Shown here: positions 1 to 8,602 of the stretch, piece by piece | Layout: every line of letters begins with the position of its first letter | Position numbering within the stretch: position 1 is the stretch's first letter | Assembly: GCA_964487745.1 (NCBI GenBank) | Contig: CAZASG010000013.1 | Span: 17,500-81,499 of the forward strand | Source: Desulfolinea sp964487745 | GTDB taxonomy: Bacteria > Chloroflexota > Anaerolineae > Anaerolineales > Villigracilaceae | Length of the DNA: 64,000 bases | Direction of reading: 5' to 3' | The notes under the pieces: generated by a model | What the model saw: the letters and a program-made list of their open reading frames with translations, nothing else | Database searches by the model: none | What the model was told of the DNA's origin: nothing | Made by a program: the position numbers and the translations under genes

Positions 1-909
1 TCCGACACAATGGTCAAAGCCACACCCCTTATCATGGTCGGTTTGGCTTGTGCCGTCGCCTTCAAAATGAAACTCTGGAATATCGGCGCAGAAGGTCAAT
101 TCTATATTGGTGCATTCGCCGCCAGCCTTGTTGTGCTCATCCCGATGGTTGATCTTGAAACCACACCAAAATTCATCGTCATTGGTCTGATGATCATCAT
201 GGGCATGATCGGTGGTGCAATTTGGGGCTTTATTCCCGGCTATCTCAAGGCAAAATACAAAGTCAACGAGATCATCACCACCCTGATGCTCAACTACGTT
301 GCCCTTTATTGGAATAACTTCTGGATTTTCGACAAATGGAGTGATGCAGGATTTCAGATGACGCCGACCTTCGACAAGGTCGCCTGGCTCCCCCGTCTTT
401 CTGACTTGGCAAAAGAATATAAGGTCTTTTCTGGAATCACTCTCCATTTGGGCGTGGTATTCGGTCTAATCGCCGCCGTTGTTATTTGGTGGGTACTTGA
501 ACGCAGCCACTGGGGCTACCAGATCAAATTGATCGGCGATAATCCCAAAGCGGCGCGTTATGCCGGTTTGAACATCACTCGCAACCTCGTCCTCGTCATG
601 ATGCTTTCCGGCGCTCTAGCTGGCCTGGCAGGTATGTCTGAGATCAGCGGTGTCGTACACCGTTTGCAGGAAAAGATCTCCCCCGGTTATGGCTTCACGG
701 GCATCATCGTCGCATGGCTGGCAAAACTGAATCCCTTTGCCGTCATCATCGTATCCATTCTCTTTGGTGCGCTCATCATCGCCGGACGTCAGATCCAACC
801 TGCCGGTTTAGCCTATCTTTTGCAGGGCATCATCCTCTTCATGGTCATCAGCAGTGATGTTTTGCTCCGTTACAGAATTCGCCTTGTTCGCAACGAGCAG
901 GAGGCATAA
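1..909 (+). CDS. BMP-type nucleoside ABC importer, permease subunit A (5' partial)
   Basis: Inner-membrane permease of the branched-chain-amino-acid-like BPD_transp_2 family, of the kind that works with Bmp/Yuf lipoproteins to import nucleosides. The frame is open from base 1: three in-frame codons precede the first ATG at base 10. The roughly 50 N-terminal residues and first helix normally present are missing, so the gene begins upstream of the window. About eight hydrophobic helices are visible, and WNIGAEGQF near the N end is the family motif. The stop codon directly abuts the ATG of the next permease, with which it should form a heterodimer. A paralogous pair lies at 9441-11506. The nucleoside substrate is inferred from the family. 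Confidence 0.88.
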   Translation, partial: SDTMVKATPLIMVGLACAVAFKMKLWNIGAEGQFYIGAFAASLVVLIPMVDLETTPKFIVIGLMIIMGMIGGAIWGFIPGYLKAKYKVNEIITTLMLNYVALYWNNFWIFDKWSDAGFQMTPTFDKVAWLPRLSDLAKEYKVFSGITLHLGVVFGLIAAVVIWWVLERSHWGYQIKLIGDNPKAARYAGLNITRNLVLVMMLSGALAGLAGMSEISGVVHRLQEKISPGYGFTGIIVAWLAKLNPFAVIIVSILFGALIIAGRQIQPAGLAYLLQGIILFMVISSDVLLRYRIRLVRNEQEA

Positions 910-1875
910 ATGAATCTAGAAATCATTCTTCACGCAGGTTTAGCCACAGGCACCATTCTGCTCTTCGCCGCCATCGGTGAGATCTTCGCTGAGCGCGCAG
1001 GCATTCTCAATCTCGGTGTCGAGGGGATGATGCTCCTCGGCGCGATGGCTGGCTTCAGCACTTCCCTTGCGACGAATAATGCCTGGATCGGCTTGCTCGT
1101 CGCCATGATCGCTGCCGGGATTTTGAGTCTCGCGCACGGCTTGGTGACCATCCACTTTCAGGCAGATCAAGTTGTTAGCGGGCTTTCGCTGACCTTCCTC
1201 GGAACCGGGCTTGCCCTCGTTTTAGGAGAGGGTCTCACAGGTCAACATCCACCGACAATCCCCATCGTAGACATTCCCCTGCTCTCCCAAATACCCTTTA
1301 TCGGGCCGGTTTTCTTCGCTGAACACAGCCTGCTCGTCTATGTCGGCTATTTCTTCGCCCCGCTGGCAACCTATTACGTATACAAAACCCGCCCCGGGAT
1401 GCACCTCCGCGCAGTTGGTGAAAAACCATCCGCCGCTGATACTCTCGGCATCAGCGTTTACGGCGTCCGCTATTTCTACACCTTTGTCGGTGGAATGCTG
1501 GCAGGTTTGGCTGGCGCTACGATTTCCCTTTCCGTCTCCCCCGGCTGGTACAGCACCCAAACTACTTCCGGCCAGGGCTGGATCGCCGTCGGCTTGGTAA
1601 TCTTCGCTCAATGGAATCCGATGCGGGCAGCCTTTGGTGGCTACCTCTTTGGGATGCTGCGCCGCTTCATCCTCGATCTGCAAGGTCCTGCTTTGCTCTT
1701 TGGTTTTGAAAACCCGCTCTATGTCAATTCCAACTATGGTTTCTTCCTTCAAATGATGCCGTTCGTTTTGACGATCGTAGCGCTTATCTGGGGTTCGCGG
1801 GCGGCAAGGAAAAAGAGACTCGGAGCGCCAGCCGCGCTCGGTGTGCCTTACATACGCGGAGAACGCGGGTTGTAG
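910..1875 (+). CDS. BMP-type nucleoside ABC importer, permease subunit B
   Basis: Second permease of the same importer (YufQ-like, 321 residues, about nine membrane helices). The motif NLGVEGMMLLGAM near residue 35 is the counterpart of the GAEGQ motif in subunit A. AGGAGG at 899-904 lies five bases before the ATG and overlaps the end of the upstream gene, so the pair is translationally coupled. A strong palindromic terminator follows at 1884-1918, so this gene ends the operon; its ATPase and binding lipoprotein are presumably upstream of the window. The family assignment is firm, the substrate inferred. Confidence 0.88.
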   Translation: MNLEIILHAGLATGTILLFAAIGEIFAERAGILNLGVEGMMLLGAMAGFSTSLATNNAWIGLLVAMIAAGILSLAHGLVTIHFQADQVVSGLSLTFLGTGLALVLGEGLTGQHPPTIPIVDIPLLSQIPFIGPVFFAEHSLLVYVGYFFAPLATYYVYKTRPGMHLRAVGEKPSAADTLGISVYGVRYFYTFVGGMLAGLAGATISLSVSPGWYSTQTTSGQGWIAVGLVIFAQWNPMRAAFGGYLFGMLRRFILDLQGPALLFGFENPLYVNSNYGFFLQMMPFVLTIVALIWGSRAARKKRLGAPAALGVPYIRGERGL

Positions 1876-1883
1876 AGAAAAGC

Positions 1884-1918
1884 AAACTTCCGAAGTCTTG
1901 AAGACTTCGGAAGTTTTT
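1884..1918. terminator. Intrinsic terminator / dispersed palindrome
   Basis: Left arm AAACTTCCGAAGTCTT (1884-1899) is fully complementary to 1901-1916 and is followed by a T run to 1918. It ends the permease operon. A close relative of the same palindrome follows the gene at 48838-50169. Confidence 0.8.
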
Positions 1919-1953
1919 GTTTAGCAGCTTGCTTGTACAATCACTCTCATATT

Positions 1954-2712
1954 TCACTCATAGAATGACAATGCAGAAGTACGACAATCTTGCATCCACT
2001 TTTCTTTTGTAAGCAATCCATCAAAAAAACAAGATGCCAAAACATATTTCAAATCAAAATTATCGTTCACAATATTTTTTGCATTTGAATAACCCTTTTT
2101 ATGCACCCAATCCATTATTCGCCAGAAAAGAATATAACTGTCTAAGAACAAAACAGACTTTTGTTTCTTAAAATCATCAATATAAAATGCTGTTTCACAT
2201 TTATCCATTAAAGTCATTTCCAAAACTGTCATTGCTGAATCAAACATATCTTTTTCTAGTTCTTCAGGGTTATTTTTATATTTCTTCACATCTAACTCAT
2301 TAGCTTTTATTGATAAATTCCGTATAAATTGTTCAGAAAAGAGATTGCTTTCGCTTATTCTTTTCTCTGCCTCTCGCTTAAATAATGGTAAGTATTTTTC
2401 AATTTCTGTTTCATCTAACCCAATAAACCATCTCGTCTTTTGAGTGTCTTCATCAGAAATAACATCTTGTTCATTTACTGGTTTTCCTCGTGCAATTTCT
2501 TCTCTTGTTAATTCTCCTCTAGTTTTGGCATAAAAGATAGATAAAGGAAATTCTCTAAGATGTATAGAGTTCTTTTGAAGCATTGCTACGGCATCTCTAG
2601 CTTTAAACATTTCAACGAAAAAATCATCATTTAGGATAATTTCGTTCCCTTGTATCAATAACTGAAGTAACTCATCAGAGCGAGACATATTTACATCTAA
2701 AACATATTTCAT
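1954..2712 (-). CDS. Hypothetical protein, possible PIN-like domain
   Basis: A 252-residue soluble protein not firmly recognised. It starts with a short beta strand carrying an acidic residue (YVLDVN). A second block, NEIILNDDFFVEMFKA, has an acidic residue where PIN nucleases carry their conserved Glu. The C-terminal part (NDNFDLKYVLASCFFDGLLTKE) resembles the PIN pattern D-x3-Y-x2-A followed by a hydrophobic strand and T-x-[DE]. These are the marks of a metal-dependent RNase fold, but the middle is long and diverged, so the call is tentative. The gene is clearly more A+T-rich than its neighbours, stands alone on the minus strand between plus-strand operons, has no obvious antitoxin beside it and only a weak ribosome-binding site. 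This suggests recent acquisition. Confidence 0.45.
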   Translation of the reverse strand: MKYVLDVNMSRSDELLQLLIQGNEIILNDDFFVEMFKARDAVAMLQKNSIHLREFPLSIFYAKTRGELTREEIARGKPVNEQDVISDEDTQKTRWFIGLDETEIEKYLPLFKREAEKRISESNLFSEQFIRNLSIKANELDVKKYKNNPEELEKDMFDSAMTVLEMTLMDKCETAFYIDDFKKQKSVLFLDSYILFWRIMDWVHKKGYSNAKNIVNDNFDLKYVLASCFFDGLLTKEKWMQDCRTSALSFYE

Positions 2713-2774
2713 AGGTCAACCTTGTGTTCGCAAAAAACTTTCAAACACTAAATGCTTAAAAACTCTTGTTTACA

Positions 2775-3233
2775 TTACCCTTTGGCTTGCCCGATCACTT
2801 CCCGCTGGATGGGAAGAATATTCTCAGGCGGATCATCCAAATCGAAGAAGCGGGCTTCCAAAATTTCATCTTCTTTTATGATGATTTGCTGATTGTCATC
2901 AGCCAGTTTTGCCTGGAAATATCCTTCTAGACGCAATTTGTAGCCACTTTCAATACGCAGCAATTGAATTTCTCTGATATTCAATCCTGTTTCTTCGTAG
3001 ACTTCACGCGCCAAGGCTTCTTCGAGGGTTTCTTTCCCCTCAATGATGCCGCCTGGTAAGCCCCAAACATCTTTGACCCAATGACGATGACGTTGTAAAA
3101 GCACGCTGCCATCGCTATCAAAAATAACGCCTGAAACACTGATCATATATTTGCTACTAATCAGCCACAAAAACCACCACTGCAACGATCCGCTCAGGCG
3201 GCGCCAGATCTGAAAAAGGGCGTCAAGCAGCAT
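2775..3233 (-). CDS. NUDIX hydrolase
   Basis: A 152-residue NUDIX-fold pyrophosphohydrolase. The complete NUDIX box G-x5-E-x7-REUxEExGU runs from G62 to L84, with R76 E77 V78 Y79 E80 E81 giving the metal-binding helix. The first 28 residues form a Trp-rich amphipathic extension ahead of the fold (strand MISVSGVIFD from M30), so translation could also begin at M30. The substrate cannot be told from sequence; the family includes ADP-ribose, dinucleotide and oxidised-nucleotide hydrolases. It is transcribed leftward, away from the threonine synthase gene, and its gap to the orphan gene downstream is about 60 bases. Confidence 0.85.
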   Translation of the reverse strand: MLLDALFQIWRRLSGSLQWWFLWLISSKYMISVSGVIFDSDGSVLLQRHRHWVKDVWGLPGGIIEGKETLEEALAREVYEETGLNIREIQLLRIESGYKLRLEGYFQAKLADDNQQIIIKEDEILEARFFDLDDPPENILPIQREVIGQAKG

Positions 3234-3370
3234 ATTTAAGGTATATGGTTAAATTTGTAGACATGGGATTGCCTCCATAATAATGTCTGAGATGAGCGGG
3301 GCAATTATACTCTCACTGGTGATAAAATATTCATTACATATTTTCAGTAAATTTATAAGGATAAAAAAAA

Positions 3371-4612
3371 ATGAGTGCTTTCCTCGGCTATGAATGTTCA
3401 ATTTGTGGAAAAAAATATGGTCCCAATGAGATCACGTACACCTGCTATCAAGATGGCGGGAATTTGAACGTGCTCCTCGATTATGAAGCAATCAAAGAAA
3501 AATATGAGCCAGGCGACATCACCTGCCGCACCGAAACATCGCTTTGGCGATATTTACCATTGCTACCTGTGAGCAATCCCGGTGGTGAAGAGACTCCGCT
3601 CTACGCCGCAGGCTGGACACCGACGTTCTCCCTCCCCACCTTGGCTGAAAAACTTGGTTTAAACAATCTCTGGCTCAAGGATGAGAGCAGCAACCCGACC
3701 GCGTCCTTCAAGGATCGAGCAAGTGCGATCTTGGTTGCGCGCGCGAAAGAGATCGGTGCGGACGTGATCGTAACTGCTTCCACAGGAAATGCAGGCGCCG
3801 CGCTGGCCGGTATGTCTGCTGCAGTTGGGCAGAAATCGGTGATCTTTGCACCAAAGACTGCGCCTGTTGCCAAGATCACACAATTGCTGATCTTCGGGGC
3901 ACAAGTCATGCTCGTGGACGGGAATTATGACGACGCGGTCGCTCTCGCTGTCAAAGCCGCAAACGAGTTCGGCTGGTACTGCCGTAACACAGGCTACAAT
4001 CCCTTTACTGCCGAGGGCAAGAAAACTGCCGCCTTTGAAATGTGGGAATGGTCCCTTGAAGCCCTTCCTGAAGGCTCGCCCCCGCTGACGGTCTTCGTTT
4101 CAGTTGGTGATGGGAATATCATTTCCGGCATCCACAAAGGCTTTAAAGACCTGGTCGCTTTGGGCTGGATGAAGCAGATGCCGCGTATCATTGGCGTACA
4201 GGCAGAAGGCTCTGCCGCCATAGCCAATGCCTACAACGCAAGCACCGAAGACATTACGCCCGTCAGCGCGACAACGATGGCAGATAGCATCTCGGTTGAT
4301 ATGCCAAGTGACGGCGTTCGGGCATTGCGGGCTGCCACCGAAACTGGTGGTCAGTATGTGATCGTTCAGGATGAACAGATCTATGCTGCCATAGCGGAAA
4401 TGGGTAAGGTAGGCGTTTTCGCGGAACCTGCCGGGGCGACAGCTTATGCCGGTTTGGTGGAAGCAATTTCAAAAGGAGTTGTGAATCCGACTGATCCTGT
4501 TTTGGTCTTGAATACCGGCAGCGGATTAAAAGACGTGAAAGCGGCGATGAAATCCGTGAGTGAAGCACCTATTATTGAACCAACCCTCGAGGCTGTGAAA
4601 AAACTTTTATGA
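3371..4612 (+). CDS. thrC: Threonine synthase
   Basis: PLP-dependent fold-type II enzyme converting O-phosphohomoserine to threonine in the cytoplasm. The 413-residue protein opens with a zinc-ribbon-like CSICGKKY...C segment common in bacterial and archaeal ThrC. The PLP lysine K114 sits in SSNPTASFKDRAS, and the phosphate-binding loop STGNAGAA follows. The C-terminal glycine motif NTGSGLKD completes the active site. Length matches the family. It follows a purine-rich leader (ATAAGGATAAAAAAAA) and overlaps the next gene by four bases (ATGA), which implies translational coupling with the membrane protein at 4609. Confidence 0.93.
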   Translation: MSAFLGYECSICGKKYGPNEITYTCYQDGGNLNVLLDYEAIKEKYEPGDITCRTETSLWRYLPLLPVSNPGGEETPLYAAGWTPTFSLPTLAEKLGLNNLWLKDESSNPTASFKDRASAILVARAKEIGADVIVTASTGNAGAALAGMSAAVGQKSVIFAPKTAPVAKITQLLIFGAQVMLVDGNYDDAVALAVKAANEFGWYCRNTGYNPFTAEGKKTAAFEMWEWSLEALPEGSPPLTVFVSVGDGNIISGIHKGFKDLVALGWMKQMPRIIGVQAEGSAAIANAYNASTEDITPVSATTMADSISVDMPSDGVRALRAATETGGQYVIVQDEQIYAAIAEMGKVGVFAEPAGATAYAGLVEAISKGVVNPTDPVLVLNTGSGLKDVKAAMKSVSEAPIIEPTLEAVKKLL

Positions 4613-5742
4613 GAGAGAAGTGGAGTACGCCAGCGCGCTACCTGACGCTGGTATTGCTGATTGCGTTTCTTGCGGTTTTAGGCTGGTATGCACGCTCGAT
4701 GATCCAGCCTTTGATAACAGCAGGCTTATTTGCCTACATCATGATGCCGGTTGTAGATTTTTTCAAACACCGCCTGAGGATGAAGCACAAACTGGCTGTC
4801 AATTTGGTGTACTTCACACTGCTCTTGCTGGTTCTGGCTTCCCCTGTCATTTTTATCCCTGAACTGCTTGCGCAACTCCAGGTTTTTTCGGACGATCTGC
4901 TAGTGATCTACGAGCAGATGGTTGCTTTCTTCAATGAGCCGATCCAGATTGGGACTTTTGTGATCGATGTGAGCAATTATTTTCCCGAACTGGAAGCGTC
5001 GCTTGCTAATCTCTTGAGCAGCCTACCCGAACAAGCGCTGCATCTGATCGAGAGTGCTTCGCGCAATACCGCCTGGTTTTTCGTGATCGTTGTAGCGGTT
5101 TATTATCTGCTGATGGATTGGGATAAGCTGCGCGAAATGCTGATCAGGCAAGCGCCGGAAGCCTACCGGCAAGATGCGCACCTGATCTTTTTGGAGATCA
5201 AGGAAATTTGGGCGGCTTATCTGCGCAGCCAGATCGCGCTGATGTTCATCGTGGGGGTCGTTTTTTCGATCGCGTGGCTGGCAATCGGCTTACCTGGCTC
5301 ACTCATCATCGGCATCCTAGCAGGGATACTGACCATCATCCCCGATCTGGGGCCCTTGATCGCTGCTATCGTGGCGATTGCCGTCGCCCTGCTTGAAGGA
5401 TCACTTTATTTGCCCCTTTCAAATTTCTGGTTTGGCGTGCTTGTACTTGTCATCTACATGGTGCTGATCAACCTGAAGAATATCTGGCTGCGCCCGCGCC
5501 TGATGGGACGCAGTGTACATTTGCATGAAGGCTTGGTCTTTATCGCTATCATCGGTGCGGTGCTGCTGCAAGGGATTTTGGGCGCGATTATCATCGTGCC
5601 GGTCATCGCTTCGGCATTGGCGATCGGGCGTTATTTGAGAGCGGGAATTTATGGGGAAGAACCTGTCTTGCGTGAAGATTTGTACGAGAAAGAAACTAAG
5701 ACTGAGAGTAAAGAAGAAGAAGAAGAAGAAGAAGATAAATAG
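4609..5742 (+). CDS. AI-2E family transporter-like membrane protein (PerM/YdbI type)
   Basis: A 377-residue polytopic protein of the AI-2E transporter superfamily, whose members include sodium/proton antiporters and quorum-signal exporters. It shows two N-terminal helices, a soluble segment at about 70-150, then five or six helices, with the family-typical PGSLIIGILAGILTIIPDLGPL and LRPRLMGRSVHLH stretches near residues 220-305. The last 25 residues are a charged tail dominated by a run of glutamates, encoded by a GAA repeat. Its start overlaps the thrC stop. A bidirectional terminator follows at 5760-5791. The transported substrate is unknown. Confidence 0.85.
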   Translation: MREKWSTPARYLTLVLLIAFLAVLGWYARSMIQPLITAGLFAYIMMPVVDFFKHRLRMKHKLAVNLVYFTLLLLVLASPVIFIPELLAQLQVFSDDLLVIYEQMVAFFNEPIQIGTFVIDVSNYFPELEASLANLLSSLPEQALHLIESASRNTAWFFVIVVAVYYLLMDWDKLREMLIRQAPEAYRQDAHLIFLEIKEIWAAYLRSQIALMFIVGVVFSIAWLAIGLPGSLIIGILAGILTIIPDLGPLIAAIVAIAVALLEGSLYLPLSNFWFGVLVLVIYMVLINLKNIWLRPRLMGRSVHLHEGLVFIAIIGAVLLQGILGAIIIVPVIASALAIGRYLRAGIYGEEPVLREDLYEKETKTESKEEEEEEEDK

Positions 5743-5759
5743 GTATTAGAGAAGATAAG

Positions 5760-5791
5760 AAGAGCGTGGATGAAATTTCATCCACGCTCTT
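5760..5791. terminator. Bidirectional intrinsic terminator
   Basis: Perfect palindrome: AAGAGCGTGGATGAAA at 5760-5775 pairs with 5776-5791. It lies between the convergent AI-2E-type gene and the molybdenum hydroxylase gene and can serve both strands. Confidence 0.8.
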
Positions 5792-5795
5792 TCAC

Positions 5796-8387
5796 TTAAT
5801 CTATTTGGACCAGCTTCTTCGGTTTCTTACGCTTCTTCGGCAGCGGCATCGGGAACTTCGTCCGGCGCTCGCCATCATATTGATAGAGCGCATTCGCCAC
5901 GGCTGCCGCAGTCGGGACGAGACCGATCTCGCCAACGCCTTTCGCGCCATAGGGACCCAGTGGATCGGGCACTTCGACGCCGATCACTTCGACGGATGGC
6001 ATCTCTTTGGCACGTAAAATGCCCATCTTGCGTAAATTCGTTGAAAGCGGAACACCATTTTCCATTGGCAGGTCTTCTGTCGTGGCGTAACCGATCCCCA
6101 TGTGAATAGAGCCTTCAACCTGCCCTTCAAAGAGCATCGGGTTGTAGATCTTCCCCGCGTCATGGGCGGCGGTCACTTTGTCGATCTGACCGTCATCATC
6201 GATGGAGACGAGTTGAGCAGCGTAGCTATAGGAGTAATGCGTGATGGGTTTATCGGTGACGGCATCGGGTTTGGTCGTAAAATCGACGATCCACTCGCCG
6301 AAGTATTCGTTCCCAACCAGATCGGCCAGGGTGTTATGTTGAAGGTCTTCATTCAATTTTTTGCAGGCATCCAGGAGGGCATTTCCAAGCAGGGATGTCG
6401 CCCGCGAAGCGGTGGTCATACCGGCATTCTGTTCGGCAGCGGTATCGACGCGCACCTCGATCATATCCGGGTGGATGCCCGTTTCATTGCAAACCAGTTG
6501 ACGGGCGATCGTGTTCACGCCCTGCCCCATCTCGGTCCAGCCGTGATCAATGATCAGCTTATCCGGCGCAGCGATTGTCAGTAGCGCGGATGATTCATCC
6601 GGCATCCCGTTACCGATGCCTGTATTTTTCAATCCACATGCCAGACCGGCATTCTTGGTTTTATAGAACTCATCCTTGATCGCTTCGAGGGCACGCTTGA
6701 CGCCCACCCCACCCAGCAAGACCTGCCCAGTGGTGGTTTTCGAACCATCTTCCAGAGCATTCTTGTAGCGGAACTCCCAGCGGTCGAAATCACCCTGTTC
6801 GCAGAGATCGTCGATGGAGCTTTCCATGCCGAAAGTGGCCTGATTGACGCCAAAACCGCGCATCGCGCCGCAGGGCAGGTTGTTAGTATAAACCGCAAAG
6901 GCCTCACTATCCACCACCGGGACATCATACGCCGCAGCCGCATGGCTGGCGATACGCGTGAGCACCTTCGCGCCCACCGAAGCGTATGCGCCGGTATCAC
7001 CCACAAAACGCGCCTTGAGATAAGTCAGCATTCCATCAGCATCACAACCGAGTTCATAATCCATCCAGACTGGATGACGCTTGGGATGCATGATGATCGA
7101 CTCATCGCGCGTCAGATGCACCTTGACGGGCATGCCCATTAGCTTGGCTGCCAGCGCAGCGTGCCCCTGAACACTCAAGTCTTCTTTGCCTCCAAAACCA
7201 CCGCCATTCGCCACAAGAATAACGCGCACCTTTTCGAGCGGTAATCCTAAAATCTTTGCGATCTGAGTACGATCTTCGTAAATACCCTGGCTCTGCGAAT
7301 AGACTTTCACACCCTCACCATCGGGCAATGCTACGGCAGCTTCCACTTCCATAAAGGCGTGCTCCACGCGCTGGGTTTCATAAACACCCTTCGAGATATA
7401 AGCCGTCTTCTTTTTCGCTTCATCCATATCACCACGCACAAAAACAGGATTGGCAAGGATATTGCTTGTATTTGGGTGGACTTGCGGGGATTCAGGCTTC
7501 ATCGCCTCGTGCATATCGCTCACAACTTCCAGTGGTTCATACTCGACCTTGAGCTTGCTCATTGCATCACGAGCAATCGCTTCGGTCTCAGCAACGACAC
7601 ACGCCAACACATCACCGAGATAGCGGGTGATCTCCCCTGTTGCGATCATCAGAGGCCAATCCTGCGAGATCAAACCGATCATGCGGTCACCAGGCACATC
7701 GTCCGCGGTCAGGATGCGTAGCACACCTTCCACGCTCTCTGCTTCTCGGGTGTCGATCCCAAGCACTTTAGCGCGTGGGTAATCACTGAACTTCAGCGCA
7801 CCATGTACCATCCCCTCGATGCGGATATCGTCCGTATAGTCGTGATCGCCCAAAACCAGCTTCTGGGCTTCGTATTTGGGATGTCGTGATCCCAATTTCC
7901 CTTCGCTGGTCGGGGTGGGGATCTCTTTTTCTTCGCGGATCGCTTCTGCCGCGTATTGGATCGAATCGACTACTTTAGCATAGCCGGTGCACCGGCAGAT
8001 ATGCGGGGTTAGGGCCTGCTTGATCTGCTGCTCGTTTGGCACGGGATTAATATTAATAAGTGAATTTGCACGCATCACAATGCCAGGGGTGCAAAAACCA
8101 CACTGTACGCCGCCCTTTTCGGCAAAAGCATTTGCAAAAATTTCACGGCGATAATCGCCAAGTCCATCCGGGGTGGTTATTTTAGCTTCACCGATCTTCT
8201 TCATCGGGGTGATACAAGATAGCTTGGATTTCCCGTCAATATTTACAGTACATGCGCCGCAAGAAGCTTGCCCAGAACATCCGTCTTTCACCGATGTAAT
8301 ATTTTCGTGTTCACGCAAATAAGTTAAAAGCGAAATTTCAGGATCGCCATCAAACTCTTTTTCCTGTCCGTTTAGTGTAAATTTCAT
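5796..8387 (-). CDS. Fused 2Fe-2S / molybdopterin xanthine dehydrogenase-like enzyme (selenium-dependent type)
   Basis: An 863-residue molybdenum hydroxylase combining, in one chain, a plant-type ferredoxin domain (cluster ligands C37, C43, C46, C58), the four-helix 2Fe-2S domain (C96, C99, C131, C133 in CGFC and CRCTGY) and both molybdopterin domains from about residue 165. GGGFGGKED near residue 395 binds the cofactor, and GVGEIG near the C end carries the catalytic glutamate (about E820). There is no FAD domain, so electrons must leave to a separate partner not encoded next door. This layout matches the selenium-dependent xanthine dehydrogenase family known from Enterococcus and clostridia, which needs labile selenium from SelD rather than selenocysteine. 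The divergent GntR regulator and adjoining nucleoside importer support a purine substrate. GAGG lies about nine bases before the ATG. Confidence 0.82.
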   Translation of the reverse strand: MKFTLNGQEKEFDGDPEISLLTYLREHENITSVKDGCSGQASCGACTVNIDGKSKLSCITPMKKIGEAKITTPDGLGDYRREIFANAFAEKGGVQCGFCTPGIVMRANSLININPVPNEQQIKQALTPHICRCTGYAKVVDSIQYAAEAIREEKEIPTPTSEGKLGSRHPKYEAQKLVLGDHDYTDDIRIEGMVHGALKFSDYPRAKVLGIDTREAESVEGVLRILTADDVPGDRMIGLISQDWPLMIATGEITRYLGDVLACVVAETEAIARDAMSKLKVEYEPLEVVSDMHEAMKPESPQVHPNTSNILANPVFVRGDMDEAKKKTAYISKGVYETQRVEHAFMEVEAAVALPDGEGVKVYSQSQGIYEDRTQIAKILGLPLEKVRVILVANGGGFGGKEDLSVQGHAALAAKLMGMPVKVHLTRDESIIMHPKRHPVWMDYELGCDADGMLTYLKARFVGDTGAYASVGAKVLTRIASHAAAAYDVPVVDSEAFAVYTNNLPCGAMRGFGVNQATFGMESSIDDLCEQGDFDRWEFRYKNALEDGSKTTTGQVLLGGVGVKRALEAIKDEFYKTKNAGLACGLKNTGIGNGMPDESSALLTIAAPDKLIIDHGWTEMGQGVNTIARQLVCNETGIHPDMIEVRVDTAAEQNAGMTTASRATSLLGNALLDACKKLNEDLQHNTLADLVGNEYFGEWIVDFTTKPDAVTDKPITHYSYSYAAQLVSIDDDGQIDKVTAAHDAGKIYNPMLFEGQVEGSIHMGIGYATTEDLPMENGVPLSTNLRKMGILRAKEMPSVEVIGVEVPDPLGPYGAKGVGEIGLVPTAAAVANALYQYDGERRTKFPMPLPKKRKKPKKLVQID

Positions 8388-8422
8388 TTATAACCTCTTC
8401 ATTATGAGGAAAGCGGGGAAAC

Positions 8423-8429
8423 GTCAGAC
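8423..8429. promoter_or_regulatory. Candidate GntR half-site near the hydroxylase start
   Basis: GTCAGAC lies about 35 bases upstream of the hydroxylase ATG (minus strand). The same heptamer recurs at 8567-8573 just before the gntR gene. Half-sites of GTC/GAC type are common for HutC-type GntR regulators, but no binding is shown. Confidence 0.25.
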
Positions 8430-8530
8430 CTATTAAAACATAAGCAATCTACTTTTACAAGGATGGGAAGAATGGATTCAGTTATTTGTCATGCCAATTG
8501 CCACCAAATATACTTATTTTCACAAATTAC

Positions 8531-8577
8531 TTGCCTTTTGGTTTAAATTATGCTAAAAATAAAAAAGTCAGACGACT
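8531..8577 (+). promoter_or_regulatory. Candidate promoter and operator of the GntR gene
   Basis: TTGCCT at 8531-8536 is followed after 17 bases by TAAAAA at 8554-8559, a weak sigma-70-type pair. Just downstream, AGTCAGACGACT at 8566-8577 is an inverted repeat (AGTC/GACT) that a GntR dimer could bind to block its own transcription. It lies about 25 bases before the start codon. Inference only. Confidence 0.35.
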
Positions 8578-8602
8578 GTCCACTCCTATTTAAAGGTCTT
8601 TA

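Noticed and set aside
1222..1752. 176-residue minus-strand ORF
   Set aside because: Antisense shadow of the permease gene; hydrophilic and without motifs.
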